DNA from: RGIG5612 sp964528825
GTDB lineage: Bacteria > Bacillota > Clostridia > Lachnospirales > Lachnospiraceae
Reading direction: 5' to 3'
DNA length: 64,000 nucleotides
NCBI GenBank assembly: GCA_964528825.1
Contig: CAZGVB010000007.1
Coordinates: 10,188 to 74,187, forward strand
Notes under the pieces: generated by a model
The model's input: only the letters and a program-made list of their open reading frames with translations
Database searches by the model: none
What the model was told of the DNA's origin: nothing
Shown: positions 33,792 through 43,218 of the stretch, one piece after another
Layout of the letters: every line of letters begins with the position of its first letter
How positions within the stretch are numbered: position 1 is the first letter of the stretch
Translations under genes and position numbers: made by a program

Positions 33792-36700
33792 TTAGGATAT
33801 CTCCAGCTGCTTTTCATCATAATCAGTAAGATCTACGGAGATCAGAGATGATACGCCTCTTTCCTGCATGGTAATGCCGTATAATCTTGCTGCCGCCTCC
33901 ATCGTGCCCTTTCTGTGTGTTATGACTATGAACTGCACATCATTTTCAAGCTTATGCAGATATGCTGCAAATCTGTCTATATTCGAATCATCCAAAGCCG
34001 CCTCTATCTCATCAAGGATACAAAAAGGTGACGGCTTAAGATTCTGGATGGCAAAGAGCACCGCTATGGCCGTAAGTGCTTTTTCACCTCCCGACAGCTG
34101 CATCATATTTTGCAATTTCTTTCCGGGAGGCTGTGCGGTGATCGTAATCCCTGCCTCAAGTACATCCGCATCCTCCTCAAGGCTTATCGTTCCGATACCG
34201 CCGCCGAACATTTCGGAAAATACCTTGGAAAATTCCTCCTGTATCCTGCCGAATTCGGAATTGAATTGTTTGCGCATTGCCTTGTCAAGATCCTTGATGA
34301 TCCTTATGAGATCCTCTTCAGCCCTTTTCAGATCCTGCTGCTGACCGGACATGAATTCATATCGTTCCTTGATCTCCTTATACTCTTCTATCGCGGAAAC
34401 ATTTATCACACCGAGTGATCTTATAGAGCCCTTGAGATCGTTTATATGTTCTCTCATTGATCTTGCGTCATTAAGCTCTTCATTTCTGTATTCTAAGGCG
34501 CTGTTGTATGTCAGCTCATATTCCTCCCACATGATCGTATTGCGGGCCTCAAAATGCTCCTCCTGCTTTTCCTTAAGCTGTGACAGTCTGAATACCTCTT
34601 TATCGAGCTCGGCTATCCTCGACTGAGCATTTTCTCTTTTTTCAATATAATCCTTATTGGAAGAAGCGAGCTCACGTTTCTTTTTCTCAAGCTCACTAAG
34701 TGAGTCTTCCAATATTTTACCTTCACCCTCAGCCCTCTTTAGAGCATTATTTATCTCTTCTATCTGGTCTGATCTTTCTATATCACCATCAAGTGCATCC
34801 TTGGCCTGCGATTCGATCTTTTTGATCTCGCTTTCTAATATCTGCAGCTCATTTTCCAGCTTGATCACAGAGTTGACTATCACGCTGTTTTGGCCTGCGA
34901 GGCGTGACCTTTCCTCATTCAGAGCGTTGCGCTTTTCAAGGAGCGATGCCTCATTGCTCTTTAGACTGTTCATTTGTTCCTGGATCTTGGAAATATCAAG
35001 CTTGGTATGATCGGTTTCGGCTGCATTGGCCTCCAGTGCGGCTGCAAGATCCGTATTTCGTTTGATCATCTCCTCACTTTGGCTGTCCATATCCTGCCTT
35101 GCGGCATCAGCTCCGGAAAGCTCCTGCACTATCTCATCATGCCTGCTTTTGGCCTGATCAAGACTTACCTTTGTGATATTATATTTTATATTTTCTTCGT
35201 GCAGTTCTTCCTTTACCCTTGCAATATCGGATTGTGAGAGTGATATTTTTTCCTCAAGTATTTTTATCTCTTTGTCAAGCCCGTCTCTTACGGTCTCACT
35301 CCTGCTTATTTTATCTGCAAGCTCGTCGATCTCTCTGCGACGTCCGAGCAGATTGGACTTGTTTTTATATGCACCTCCGCTTAAAGAGCCGCCTCTGTTT
35401 AGCTGTTCACCCTCAAGTGTGACGATCATGAGTGAATATTTATATTTTCTTGCAATTCGCAGGGCATTATCCACATTGTCACATACTACTATACGTCCCA
35501 AAAGATAATTGACGACACCTCTGTATTGCTCATCTGTATCAACCAGAGAGCTTGCCATGCCGATGACTCCCTCTTCGGAAAGTACGGATTCGTTTTTAAA
35601 TTCCGTGCGCTGCATTACAGCCTTCACGGGAAGAAATGTTGCTCTGCCCAGCTTATTTTTCTTTAGATATTCTATAGCCGCCTTTGCCGTAGCCTCGGTA
35701 TCGGTCACGATATTTCTTATTCCCGCGCCGAGCGCCGTCTCCACAGCTGTCTCATATTTTTTTTCTGTTCTTATGATATCGGCAACTACTCCGTATATTC
35801 CCTTATATGAGCTTTTAAGCTTCATGACCTCCTGTATGCTCTGACCATAGCCTTCATACCTCTCGGTCATATTTTTTACAGATTCAAGCTTTGCATTCAA
35901 TCCGGCGATCTCTTGTGCACAGATTGCGCTCTGCCTGCGATGTGCAAAAAGGCTGTCATTATATTCGGACAATTCCTTTTCTTTGTCCGCGATCTCATTT
36001 TGCTTCCTTTCAATGCCTCCTTGGATATCTGTCATATCCTTCGATATGCGCTCCAGAGCTTTCTCCTGTCTGGACTTATCCTCAGAAAATTTTTCGAGAT
36101 CCTGTATGAGCTTTTGCTTTTGCTCCGATATCTGTTCGGCCACGGCGGACATTCTCTCTATGTTCGCATTTATGTCGCCTTTTTGATCTATAAGCTCTAT
36201 AAGCTTTTCCTTCAGCTGTTCTTCCCCGGTACGCAGCTCCTCATATCTGTTTTGAACATCTAAAATTGTATTGTCCGTATCTGCCGCATTTGCAATTGCC
36301 TCACTTAAGGCTTTTTGATTTGATTTCTTATCTTCCTCAAGTTTTTGTCTTTGCTCCTGTGATCTTTTGATATTGCCCATAAGAGCGTCGATACGCTCCT
36401 TATAATGGCTCTTGGCATCATTGGCGGCATTTATCTGTTCATTTAAAACATTTATCTGACCGATCAGGGTTTCTTTGATTATATTGCCCCTGGCGATCTT
36501 GTTTTTCGTCTCCTCTATTCCGCTCTCAAGCTCTGTAAGTTCACTGTTCAGCTCTTCATATTTTATCTTGAGCTGTTCCAGTCTGGCTCTCTCCTCATCA
36601 AGATCATCTGATGCTCTTCTTTCCTTTTCGGCATATTGCTTTATTTTATCTTTTATCTGAGAGCTTTCTATAAGGAAAAGGTTTACATCATACTCACGAA

Positions 36701-37364
36701 GCTCTTTTCTGTATTCGACAAACTTAAGCGCGGACTCCGATTGTTTTTTTAAGGGTCCGACCTGTTTTTCCAGCTCGCTCAATATGTCATTTATGCGTGT
36801 CAGGTTCAAGCGCTCATTTTCAAGTTTTTTCAGCGCTATAGTCTTTCTTTTTTTATATTTTACTATTCCGGCTGCCTCGTCGAATAATTCTCTCCTCTCC
36901 TCGGGTTTGCCCTGAAGTATCTTATCGATCTGACCTTGACCGATGATCGAATATCCCTCTTTGCCTATTCCCGTATCATAAAAAAGCTCCTGCACATCTC
37001 TGAGTCTGCAGGCGCTCCCGTTGATCATATATTCACTCTCACCGGTACGATATACTCTTCTTGAGACAGTGATCTCATCATAGTCAAGATTCAGCCTGCG
37101 ATCGGAATTGTCAAGCGTAAGCGCGACATAAGCATATCCCATAGGCTTTCTTAATGCCGTACCGGCAAATATCACATCTTCCATTTTGCTGCTTCGCAGC
37201 TGCTTTACTCTCTGTTCACCGAATACCCAGCGGATCGCATCCGCAACATTGCTCTTGCCGCTGCCGTTCGGTCCGACAATACCGGTAATGCCGCCCGGGA
37301 ATTCAAATCTGATCCTGTTCGCGAAGGATTTGAAACCGTTTATTTCTATACTTTTTAAATGCAT
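33792..37364 (-). CDS. smc: Smc, chromosome condensation and segregation ATPase
   Basis: Bacterial condensin core, a 1190-aa protein of classical SMC layout: N-terminal head with Walker A IVGPNGSGKSNVADAI (about residue 30), Q-loop and R-loop, a coiled coil (about 165-500), the hinge (about 515-640, with LGAGIRNIVTD and GGSLSGG), the returning coiled coil (about 670-1000) and the C-terminal head with signature LSGGEKALTAIAVLFAI, Walker B FCILDEIEAALDDSN and the D-loop. Its kleisin partners ScpA and ScpB are encoded separately at 54577-56104. It overlaps rnc by 10 bp, so smc is coupled to rnc. The usual downstream ftsY is absent; rnhB follows instead. Confidence 0.97.
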   Translation of the reverse strand: MHLKSIEINGFKSFANRIRFEFPGGITGIVGPNGSGKSNVADAIRWVFGEQRVKQLRSSKMEDVIFAGTALRKPMGYAYVALTLDNSDRRLNLDYDEITVSRRVYRTGESEYMINGSACRLRDVQELFYDTGIGKEGYSIIGQGQIDKILQGKPEERRELFDEAAGIVKYKKRKTIALKKLENERLNLTRINDILSELEKQVGPLKKQSESALKFVEYRKELREYDVNLFLIESSQIKDKIKQYAEKERRASDDLDEERARLEQLKIKYEELNSELTELESGIEETKNKIARGNIIKETLIGQINVLNEQINAANDAKSHYKERIDALMGNIKRSQEQRQKLEEDKKSNQKALSEAIANAADTDNTILDVQNRYEELRTGEEQLKEKLIELIDQKGDINANIERMSAVAEQISEQKQKLIQDLEKFSEDKSRQEKALERISKDMTDIQGGIERKQNEIADKEKELSEYNDSLFAHRRQSAICAQEIAGLNAKLESVKNMTERYEGYGQSIQEVMKLKSSYKGIYGVVADIIRTEKKYETAVETALGAGIRNIVTDTEATAKAAIEYLKKNKLGRATFLPVKAVMQRTEFKNESVLSEEGVIGMASSLVDTDEQYRGVVNYLLGRIVVCDNVDNALRIARKYKYSLMIVTLEGEQLNRGGSLSGGAYKNKSNLLGRRREIDELADKISRSETVRDGLDKEIKILEEKISLSQSDIARVKEELHEENIKYNITKVSLDQAKSRHDEIVQELSGADAARQDMDSQSEEMIKRNTDLAAALEANAAETDHTKLDISKIQEQMNSLKSNEASLLEKRNALNEERSRLAGQNSVIVNSVIKLENELQILESEIKKIESQAKDALDGDIERSDQIEEINNALKRAEGEGKILEDSLSELEKKKRELASSNKDYIEKRENAQSRIAELDKEVFRLSQLKEKQEEHFEARNTIMWEEYELTYNSALEYRNEELNDARSMREHINDLKGSIRSLGVINVSAIEEYKEIKERYEFMSGQQQDLKRAEEDLIRIIKDLDKAMRKQFNSEFGRIQEEFSKVFSEMFGGGIGTISLEEDADVLEAGITITAQPPGKKLQNMMQLSGGEKALTAIAVLFAIQNLKPSPFCILDEIEAALDDSNIDRFAAYLHKLENDVQFIVITHRKGTMEAAARLYGITMQERGVSSLISVDLTDYDEKQLEIS

Positions 37365-38053
37365 ATTTTATTTTTGCACAGCTTTGAAATGGCATCCATG
37401 GCTGCCATTTGCTGTGCTTCCTTTTTGGAATGTCCGCTGCCTATGCCGATTTCTTTATCATTCAGCAAAGCCGCAGCTGTAAATTGCTTGTTATGAACAG
37501 GGCCGACCTCATCTATCAATTCATAGCGAAGAACATTTTCAGGATTCTTTTGAATGATTTCCTGCAGTCTCGTCTTTGCATCGAAAAAAAGCTGCTTATC
37601 CTTCAATGTGTCAAGCAAATGTCTTTTTATGAACTGCTCCGCAGCCGGTCTGCCCGAATCAAGATATATTGCAGCCGTAAGCGCCTCAAATGCGTCCGAG
37701 GTAATGGATGCTCTGTCTCTTCCTCCGCAATGCTCCTCGCCCTTGCCCATGCGTATATATTTCCCGAGCCCGATGGCCGCCGCACATTTAGCAAGGCCAT
37801 CCTCGCATACCATCGCCGCCCTGGTCTTTGTCAAGTCACCTTCGGGAAAATCAAGATATTTTTCGAAAAGATATTCGCTTACAAGAAATTCGATCACGGC
37901 ATCACCCAGAAATTCAAGTCTTTCATTGTCTTCTTTTGCAGTGCCGCGGCTCTCATTGATATAGGAAGAATGTGTAAGCGCAGTTATAAGAAGTTCTTTA
38001 TCTTTGAAGTTATATCCTATTATATCTTCAAGTTCGTTGTATGGTCTATTCAT
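37355..38053 (-). CDS. rnc: Ribonuclease III
   Basis: Dimeric double-strand RNA endonuclease processing rRNA precursors and regulatory duplexes. 232 aa. Catalytic signature NERLEFLGDAVIEFLVSEYLF (about residues 42-62), second acidic site SDAFEALTAAIYLDSG, and a C-terminal dsRBD (about 160-228: DAKTRLQEIIQKN, HNKQFTAAALL, GSGHSKKEAQQMAAMDAISKL). Overlaps acpP upstream (8 bp) and smc downstream (10 bp), forming plsX-acpP-rnc-smc. Confidence 0.96.
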   Translation of the reverse strand: MNRPYNELEDIIGYNFKDKELLITALTHSSYINESRGTAKEDNERLEFLGDAVIEFLVSEYLFEKYLDFPEGDLTKTRAAMVCEDGLAKCAAAIGLGKYIRMGKGEEHCGGRDRASITSDAFEALTAAIYLDSGRPAAEQFIKRHLLDTLKDKQLFFDAKTRLQEIIQKNPENVLRYELIDEVGPVHNKQFTAAALLNDKEIGIGSGHSKKEAQQMAAMDAISKLCKNKICI

Positions 38054-38279
38054 TGATCATCTTATTTATTGATGCGAGTGCATCTTCAACCGTCTCAATT
38101 GCCATAAGCTTCTCGTCAGGGATACTGATGCCGAATTCCTCTTCAATATCCATCACAACATTCAAAAGATCCAGCGAATCCGCGCCCAGGTCCTCTTCAA
38201 ATCTTGACTCCGGCTTGATACTGTCTGCGGGAATGTTCAATTTATCTGCTATGATAGTCTGTAGTCTTTCAAAATCCAT
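38046..38279 (-). CDS. acpP: Acyl carrier protein
   Basis: 77-aa carrier for fatty-acid synthesis. Phosphopantetheine attachment Ser in GADSLDLLNVVMDIEEEFG (about residue 37); acidic helix II typical of type II ACP. It lies 74 bp after plsX and overlaps rnc by 8 bp. No fab genes are in the window; linkage to plsX (acyl-phosphate formation from acyl-ACP) is functionally logical. Confidence 0.95.
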   Translation of the reverse strand: MDFERLQTIIADKLNIPADSIKPESRFEEDLGADSLDLLNVVMDIEEEFGISIPDEKLMAIETVEDALASINKMINE

Positions 38280-38353
38280 ATTATCTCCTTTTAGCTGATC
38301 ATGCTCTGTATGATCGATATCTGTCTTTTTATTTTATAAATCTCTATGCGGAC

Positions 38354-39388
38354 CTATTTTTGATCTGCCTCGTCTAGCTGGGCCTTGATCTGTACAGCGA
38401 TCCTGCCCGTTACGTTCTGCTCTGCCAATGTCTTGCATTGAAGTATGGTATTCTTGATCTCTACAGCCTTTGAATTGCCATGAGTCTTGACTACCGGTGC
38501 CTTTAGTCCCAGCATCGGCGCTCCGCCGTATTCTTCAATGGAAAATGCTTTTAATGTCTTCTTGAGATCTCCCTTGATAGCGAGTGCGGCCAGCTTCGAC
38601 TTCATATTTGTCATGAATACCTTTTTCAGTTCCTTAAGAAGTATGGCTGCAACACCCTCGTACATCTTCAAAATGACATTGCCCGTAAAAGCATCACATA
38701 CGGCGATATCCGTCTCGCCTGCCGTGATCCCTCTGCTCTCGATACTGCCTTTGAAATTAATGCCGTCACATTGTTTCAGCAAAGGTATGGTCTCCTGGAC
38801 AAGCATGTTGCCCTTTGTGTCCTCTTCGCCGATATTTACGATGCCGACACGCGGATCTTCAATACCAAGCACCGCATTCATATATACTGACGCCATCTGT
38901 GCGAATTGCACGAGCATCTTAGGCTTCGCATCTACATTTGCGCCGCAATCTATTATCATGACCGGCCCCTTGGAAGAAGGAACCAGGAATGCGAGTGCCG
39001 GTCTTTCTATGCCCTCTATTCTGCCGACTATAAGCTGACCTCCCACAAGCAGGGCACCGGTATTTCCGCAGGATATAAATGCGTCTGACTCTCCGTGCTT
39101 TACCGAATAGAGTCCGGTTACCATAGATGAGTCCTTTTTGTGCCTTATAGCAGCTGTCGGTTGATCACAATTGTCAATAACGGAGTCGCAATGGATAATA
39201 TCTATGCGTCCCTTGTCATATTCATATTTTGCAAGCTCTTCTTCTATCTGGTCTTTTTTTCCAAAAAGCCTGACATTTACCTCTTGATCTGACTGTACAG
39301 CCAAGACTGCTCCCTTTACAGTCTCAACAGGAGCATAGTCTCCGCCCATGGCGTCAAGAGCTATAGAAACATTTCTGCCTTCAATCAT
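38354..39388 (-). CDS. plsX: PlsX, phosphate acyltransferase
   Basis: Converts acyl-ACP to acyl-phosphate, feeding PlsY in phospholipid synthesis. 344 aa; N-terminal SIALDAMGGDYAPVETVKGA, then AFISCGNTGALLVGGQLIVGRI, IVNIGEEDTKGN, FKGSIESRGITAGETDIAVCDAFTGNVILK, and the terminal GGAPMLGLKAPVVKTHGNS are all family hallmarks. Usually preceded by rpmF; here gdhA (opposite strand) separates it from rpmF at 41673. Confidence 0.96.
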   Translation of the reverse strand: MIEGRNVSIALDAMGGDYAPVETVKGAVLAVQSDQEVNVRLFGKKDQIEEELAKYEYDKGRIDIIHCDSVIDNCDQPTAAIRHKKDSSMVTGLYSVKHGESDAFISCGNTGALLVGGQLIVGRIEGIERPALAFLVPSSKGPVMIIDCGANVDAKPKMLVQFAQMASVYMNAVLGIEDPRVGIVNIGEEDTKGNMLVQETIPLLKQCDGINFKGSIESRGITAGETDIAVCDAFTGNVILKMYEGVAAILLKELKKVFMTNMKSKLAALAIKGDLKKTLKAFSIEEYGGAPMLGLKAPVVKTHGNSKAVEIKNTILQCKTLAEQNVTGRIAVQIKAQLDEADQK

Positions 39389-39810
39389 AATTTTATTCCT
39401 TAATCATATTTTCAAAACATATAAATATTACTAAAAACGGCCTTCTAAATCAATAACTTTATCGCAATTCCGGGCTTTTGGTCACTGTAGGGTAATCACC
39501 TGCAAAACTTTCATTCAGACAATTTTCAGTACTGAGCGTGTGAGATATGCTGCAAAAAGCAAGCTGCGTTTTCTGCAGCATATCTCACACGCAGGGTGCA
39601 GACCGAAGCTTTACTTTGACGGCTTCCAATGTGCTTATCTAACATGCGGATCATCTATAGGTCACGGTCTGCATCTGCGCATACTGCTTTGCATATACAG
39701 CCACACAGAATAATCACATTTTTTTTGTAATCATCCCAATTTTTTTCTTTTATTTTGTTTTTTTATATGTTAGTATAGTCATGGTTTTTTATCATTAGGA
39801 GGAAAAAAAT
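39389..39810. other. Divergent intergenic region between plsX and gdhA
   Basis: A 422-bp gap with the dispersed repeat copy 4 and its long hairpin (39481-39595). Beyond it a 9-bp inverted repeat (TGCAGACCG 39597-39605 / CGGTCTGCA 39665-39673) may extend the element. The last 80 bp are T-rich and precede the AGGAGG ribosome-binding site of gdhA; TATAGT at 39774-39779 is a possible -10 box without a good -35. Confidence 0.6.
39481..39595 (+). repeat. Dispersed intergenic repeat, copy 4, with long hairpin
   Basis: GTCACTGTAGGGTAATCACC, then TTTCATTCAGACAAT, AGTACTG. In place of the GCTCCCC end it carries a perfect 19-bp inverted repeat: GCGTGTGAGATATGCTGCA (39536-39554) and TGCAGCATATCTCACACGC (39574-39592), with an inner AAAAGC/GCGTTTT pair. 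The longest perfect hairpin in the window. Confidence 0.88.
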
Positions 39811-41160
39811 ATGGCAATCACAAACAGTTATCTGAAAAGGGTCTATGACGGCCTGGCAACAAGATGTGCAAACGAACCGGAATTTCTTCAGGCAGTAGAA
39901 GAGATCTTCGAAACTCTTCAGCCCGTAGTTGAGATGCATCCGGAATATGAAGAGGCTGCTCTCTTTGAGAGACTCGTTGAGCCTGAGCGTGTTATCATGT
40001 TCAAGGTTCCATGGGTTGATGACAACGGCAAGGTTCAGGTAAACCGCGGATACAGAGTTCAGTTCAATTCTGCGATCGGACCTTACAAGGGAGGACTCAG
40101 ATTCCATCCGTCAGTCAACCTTTCTATTCTTAAATTCCTCGGATTCGAACAGATCTTCAAGAACAGCCTTACTACCCTTCCTATGGGCGGCGGCAAAGGC
40201 GGCTCTGACTTCGATCCTAAGGGCAAATCAGACAGAGAGGTTATGGCATTCTGCCAAAGCTTTATGACAGAGCTTGAGAAGCATATCGGCGCTGATACAG
40301 ATGTTCCTGCAGGTGACATAGGTGTAGGCGGACGTGAGATCGGATATCTCTTTGGACAATACAAGAGGCTCAGAAACGAATTTACCGGTGTGCTCACAGG
40401 CAAGCTTGTAGGCGCAGGCGGATCGCTCATCAGAACACAGGCAACAGGATACGGCCTTTGCTATTACACAAATGAAGTCTTAAAAGCCAATGGTCTCAGC
40501 TTCGAAGGAAGCAGAGTTATCGTATCAGGATCAGGAAATGTAGCCATCTATGCATGTGAGAAGGCACAGTCCTACGGTGCAAAGGTCATCGCAATGTGTG
40601 ACTCCAACGGATATATCTATGATGAGAATGGTATCGACCTTGCTGCCATAAAGAATATAAAGGAAGTAAGACGCGCAAGGATCAAGGAATATGTAAACGA
40701 TCATCCGTCAGCTGTATATACAGAAGGCTGCAAGGGTATCTGGACTATTCCATGTGACATTGCACTTCCATGCGCTACTCAAAATGAAATAGACGAAGAA
40801 AGTGCAAAGATACTTGTTGCAAACGGACTCAAATGTATCTGCGAGGGAGCCAACATGCCGTCAACAAGCGAAGCGATCGCAGTATTCCATGAGGCTAACA
40901 TCCCATTCGGACCTGCCAAAGCAGCCAATGCCGGCGGCGTAGCTACATCAGGACTTGAGATGACACAAAACAGTGAAAGACTCTATTGGTCTGCAGCTGA
41001 GGTAGATGAAAAGCTCCATGGCATCATGGTCAACATTTACAATGCATGTGCTGAAGCCGCAGAGGCTGTAGGTCAGCCCGGCAACCTTCAGGTCGGCGCA
41101 AATGTTGCGGGATTCCTTAAGGTCGCAAATGCCATGATGTGGCAAGGAATCACATATTAA
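39811..41160 (+). CDS. gdhA: NADP-type glutamate dehydrogenase (hexameric)
   Basis: Reductive amination of 2-oxoglutarate with ammonia, main nitrogen entry in many Clostridia. 449 aa, length of the small hexameric GDH. Substrate domain: YKGGLRFHPSVNLSILKFLGFEQ, catalytic Lys in LPMGGGKGGSDFDPKGKSD (about residue 128), PAGDIGVGGREIGYLFGQYK. Coenzyme domain: Rossmann loop VSGSGNVAIYACEKA (about 235), then EGANMPSTSEA and GPAKAANAGGVATSG. GSGNVA rather than GFGNVG, which is common in the NADP type. Strong AGGAGG site and terminator, so monocistronic. It sits on the opposite strand between rpmF and plsX. Confidence 0.95.
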   Translation: MAITNSYLKRVYDGLATRCANEPEFLQAVEEIFETLQPVVEMHPEYEEAALFERLVEPERVIMFKVPWVDDNGKVQVNRGYRVQFNSAIGPYKGGLRFHPSVNLSILKFLGFEQIFKNSLTTLPMGGGKGGSDFDPKGKSDREVMAFCQSFMTELEKHIGADTDVPAGDIGVGGREIGYLFGQYKRLRNEFTGVLTGKLVGAGGSLIRTQATGYGLCYYTNEVLKANGLSFEGSRVIVSGSGNVAIYACEKAQSYGAKVIAMCDSNGYIYDENGIDLAAIKNIKEVRRARIKEYVNDHPSAVYTEGCKGIWTIPCDIALPCATQNEIDEESAKILVANGLKCICEGANMPSTSEAIAVFHEANIPFGPAKAANAGGVATSGLEMTQNSERLYWSAAEVDEKLHGIMVNIYNACAEAAEAVGQPGNLQVGANVAGFLKVANAMMWQGITY

Positions 41161-41285
41161 TATAACGTTCCTTGATAGCGCATGCAGGCAAAGCTTAAGG
41201 CGGCTGTCAAAGCAATCATCAGAATATGTTTGCCGTTCCTAACAGCGTGCAGGTAAAGGTCATTAACCTAAAATATCAAGAATTG

Positions 41286-41322
41286 AAATGCCCCTCACCG
41301 GAAGGTGAGGGGCATTTATGCA
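41286..41322 (+). terminator. Terminator of gdhA
   Basis: Perfect 14-bp stem AAATGCCCCTCACC / GGTGAGGGGCATTT with a GGAA-type loop, about 125 bp after the gdhA stop. Confidence 0.85.
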
Positions 41323-41368
41323 TTATTGCAAGAAGGAGAAAACTGATATTACATACATGAGATATGTT

Positions 41369-41512
41369 TTATTCTGTCGTCCAGCCCGGAAGCTTTCCTT
41401 CTATAGGCTCGCCATGGTTGTACCATCCGCTGTTATATCCGGATGTGCCGGCGCCATCTGCAGGTGTATCAGATAAGGTGTTGTGAGATGGAATTTTTAT
41501 GAATATTGCCGA
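41369..41512 (-). pseudogene. Possible 3' remnant of a minus-strand gene
   Basis: Minus-strand frame open for 47 codons without a start codon, ending DTPADGAGTSGYNSGWYNH, then GEPIEGKLPGWTTE and a stop. The Gly/Tyr/Trp-rich composition resembles the end of an extracellular protein. No family recognised, and it might be chance. Confidence 0.25.
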
Positions 41513-41620
41513 TTAGACCATTTGGTCTACAAGAAGCAGGCATGATCTTGTATGCCTTTGCTTTTAGTCAAGGATTGGTATCTGCATGAAGGCACTGGAT
41601 TTTTAGATATAATGAAGAAA

Positions 41621-41654
41621 CAAAAACAGACTGACATATGTCAGTCTGTTTTTG
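41621..41654. terminator. Perfect 34-bp palindrome, bidirectional terminator of rpmF
   Basis: CAAAAACAGACTGACAT followed immediately by its reverse complement, with A-run and T-run at the ends. It lies 18 bp past the rpmF stop. Confidence 0.85.
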
Positions 41655-41672
41655 TTATAGCAATGCAGAAGA

Positions 41673-41858
41673 TTATTCTGCGTCTTTTTCAACTATAGTA
41701 CGCTTGTTATATGTACCGCAATTCTTGCAGACTCTGTGCGGCATAACAAGCTCACCGCATGTCGGGCATACTGAAAGACTCGGAACTGACATCTTCCAAT
41801 TTGCTCTGCGCTTATCACGTCTTGCTTTTGATATTTTATTCTTAGGGCATATTGACAT
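41673..41858 (-). CDS. rpmF: 50S ribosomal protein L32
   Basis: 61-aa zinc-ribbon ribosomal protein. N-terminal MSICPKNKISKARRDKRRANWK, then CPTCGELVMPHRVCKNCGTYNKR with the four zinc-binding Cys (CPTC, CKNC). It follows ackA by 124 bp; the DUF177 (yceD) gene that usually precedes rpmF is missing, and plsX that usually follows is separated by gdhA. Confidence 0.97.
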   Translation of the reverse strand: MSICPKNKISKARRDKRRANWKMSVPSLSVCPTCGELVMPHRVCKNCGTYNKRTIVEKDAE

Positions 41859-41982
41859 AGCTTACACCTCCTTATATTTTAAATAAAGGCACTATAGGCC
41901 GCATTTGATAACTATACCAAGTAGGTTTTAGTTTGTCAACAGCAAATAAATACTTGGCAGATCGTTTGAGTAAATGCTTTTA

Positions 41983-43176
41983 TTATTTTACAAGCGCAAG
42001 TGTATCACGTGCGATCATAAGTTCCTCATTTGTAGCAACCTTGAGCAGGGCAACCTTGGAATCTGCAGCAGAGATAACTACCTCATCATCACGAAGCGCA
42101 TTCTTTTCAGGATCGATCTTAGCTCCGAGATATCCGAGATATTTGCAGATATTTGCTCTTACTTCCTTGTCGTTCTCACCTACGCCTGCAGTAAATACGA
42201 TAGCATCTACACCATTCATGACTGCGGCATATGCTCCGATATAAGATACTACTCTATGGATGAATACATTATAAGCTGCTGTAGCTCTCTCATCACCCTT
42301 ATCCATAGCCTCATCAATATCACGGAAGTCAGATGAGATACCTGAAAGGCCGAGCATACCTGACTCTTTGTTAAGTATGGTCATAACCTTATCAAGGCCG
42401 ATGCCTTCCTTCTTGGAGATGTATTCCATAACTCCGGGATCGATCTCACCGGATCTTGTACCCATAACAAGTCCCATAAGAGGTGTAAGGCCCATAGATG
42501 TCTCTACTGACTTGCCTCCGTCAACAGCACATACCGAAGCGCCGTTTCCGAGGTGGCATACGATAGTCTTGAGGCTGCCGTAATCCTTGCCGAGTATGCT
42601 TGCGACCCTCTTCGAAACATATGAATGAGATGTTCCGTGGAAGCCATATTTTCTTACGCCATATTCTGTATAATATCTGTAAGGTACGGCATAAAGATAA
42701 GCCTCCTCAGGCATTGTCTGATGGAAAGCAGTATCAAATACAGCAACCTGAGGAACATTCGGCATAAGCTCCTTGCATGCATTGATACCGATGATATTTG
42801 CCGGATTATGAAGAGGAGCAAGGTCTACGCATGACTCGATAGCCTTGATAACCTCATCTGTGATGACAACGGATGATGCGAATTTTTCACCGCCATGTAC
42901 TACTCTGTGGCCTACAGCACCGATCTCGGAAAGATCTGCTATAACGCCTGTTGTCTTATCTGTAAGAGCTGCTATAACGAGCTCAACAGCCTTTGTATGG
43001 TTGGGCATAGGTGTTACTGTCTTAACCTTGTCCTCGCCTGCCTTCTGATAGGTAATGCAGCTTCCGTCAATACCGATCCTCTCGCAAAGGCCCTTTGCAA
43101 GAACATTCTCTGTATCGGAATCGATCAGCTGATATTTGAGTGATGAGCTGCCGCAGTTAATAACTAAAATCTTCAT
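41983..43176 (-). CDS. ackA: Acetate kinase
   Basis: Makes ATP and acetate from acetyl phosphate at the end of acetogenic fermentation. ATG 43176 (MKILVINCGSSSLKYQLID) has AGGAG 11 bases upstream and gives the usual 397 aa; the open frame to 43263 is leader. ASKHA fold signatures: N-terminal NCGSSSLKYQ, GHRVVHGGEKF, FDTAFHQTMPEEAYLYAVPYRYY, YGFHGTSHSYVSKR, HLGNGASVCAV and the ATP site FTAGVGENDKEVR. Follows pta after an 87-bp gap with a hairpin. Confidence 0.97.
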   Translation of the reverse strand: MKILVINCGSSSLKYQLIDSDTENVLAKGLCERIGIDGSCITYQKAGEDKVKTVTPMPNHTKAVELVIAALTDKTTGVIADLSEIGAVGHRVVHGGEKFASSVVITDEVIKAIESCVDLAPLHNPANIIGINACKELMPNVPQVAVFDTAFHQTMPEEAYLYAVPYRYYTEYGVRKYGFHGTSHSYVSKRVASILGKDYGSLKTIVCHLGNGASVCAVDGGKSVETSMGLTPLMGLVMGTRSGEIDPGVMEYISKKEGIGLDKVMTILNKESGMLGLSGISSDFRDIDEAMDKGDERATAAYNVFIHRVVSYIGAYAAVMNGVDAIVFTAGVGENDKEVRANICKYLGYLGAKIDPEKNALRDDEVVISAADSKVALLKVATNEELMIARDTLALVK

Positions 43177-43218
43177 TTTTGTATAATCTCCTAAAATATG
43201 AAATCCTCGATCACACAG

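Larger units (their letters stand above)
41161..41672. other. Intergenic region between gdhA and rpmF
   Basis: A 512-bp gap with the gdhA terminator, an apparent coding remnant on the minus strand (41369-41512) and a perfect 34-bp palindrome serving as rpmF terminator. The segment 41161-41285 shows nothing clear. Confidence 0.65.

Noticed and set aside
34657..35010. Plus-strand frames opposite smc, clpB and ftsZ of 100-250 codons
   Set aside because: Typical antisense shadows of high-quality genes: Ser/Leu-rich, no start context, no family.
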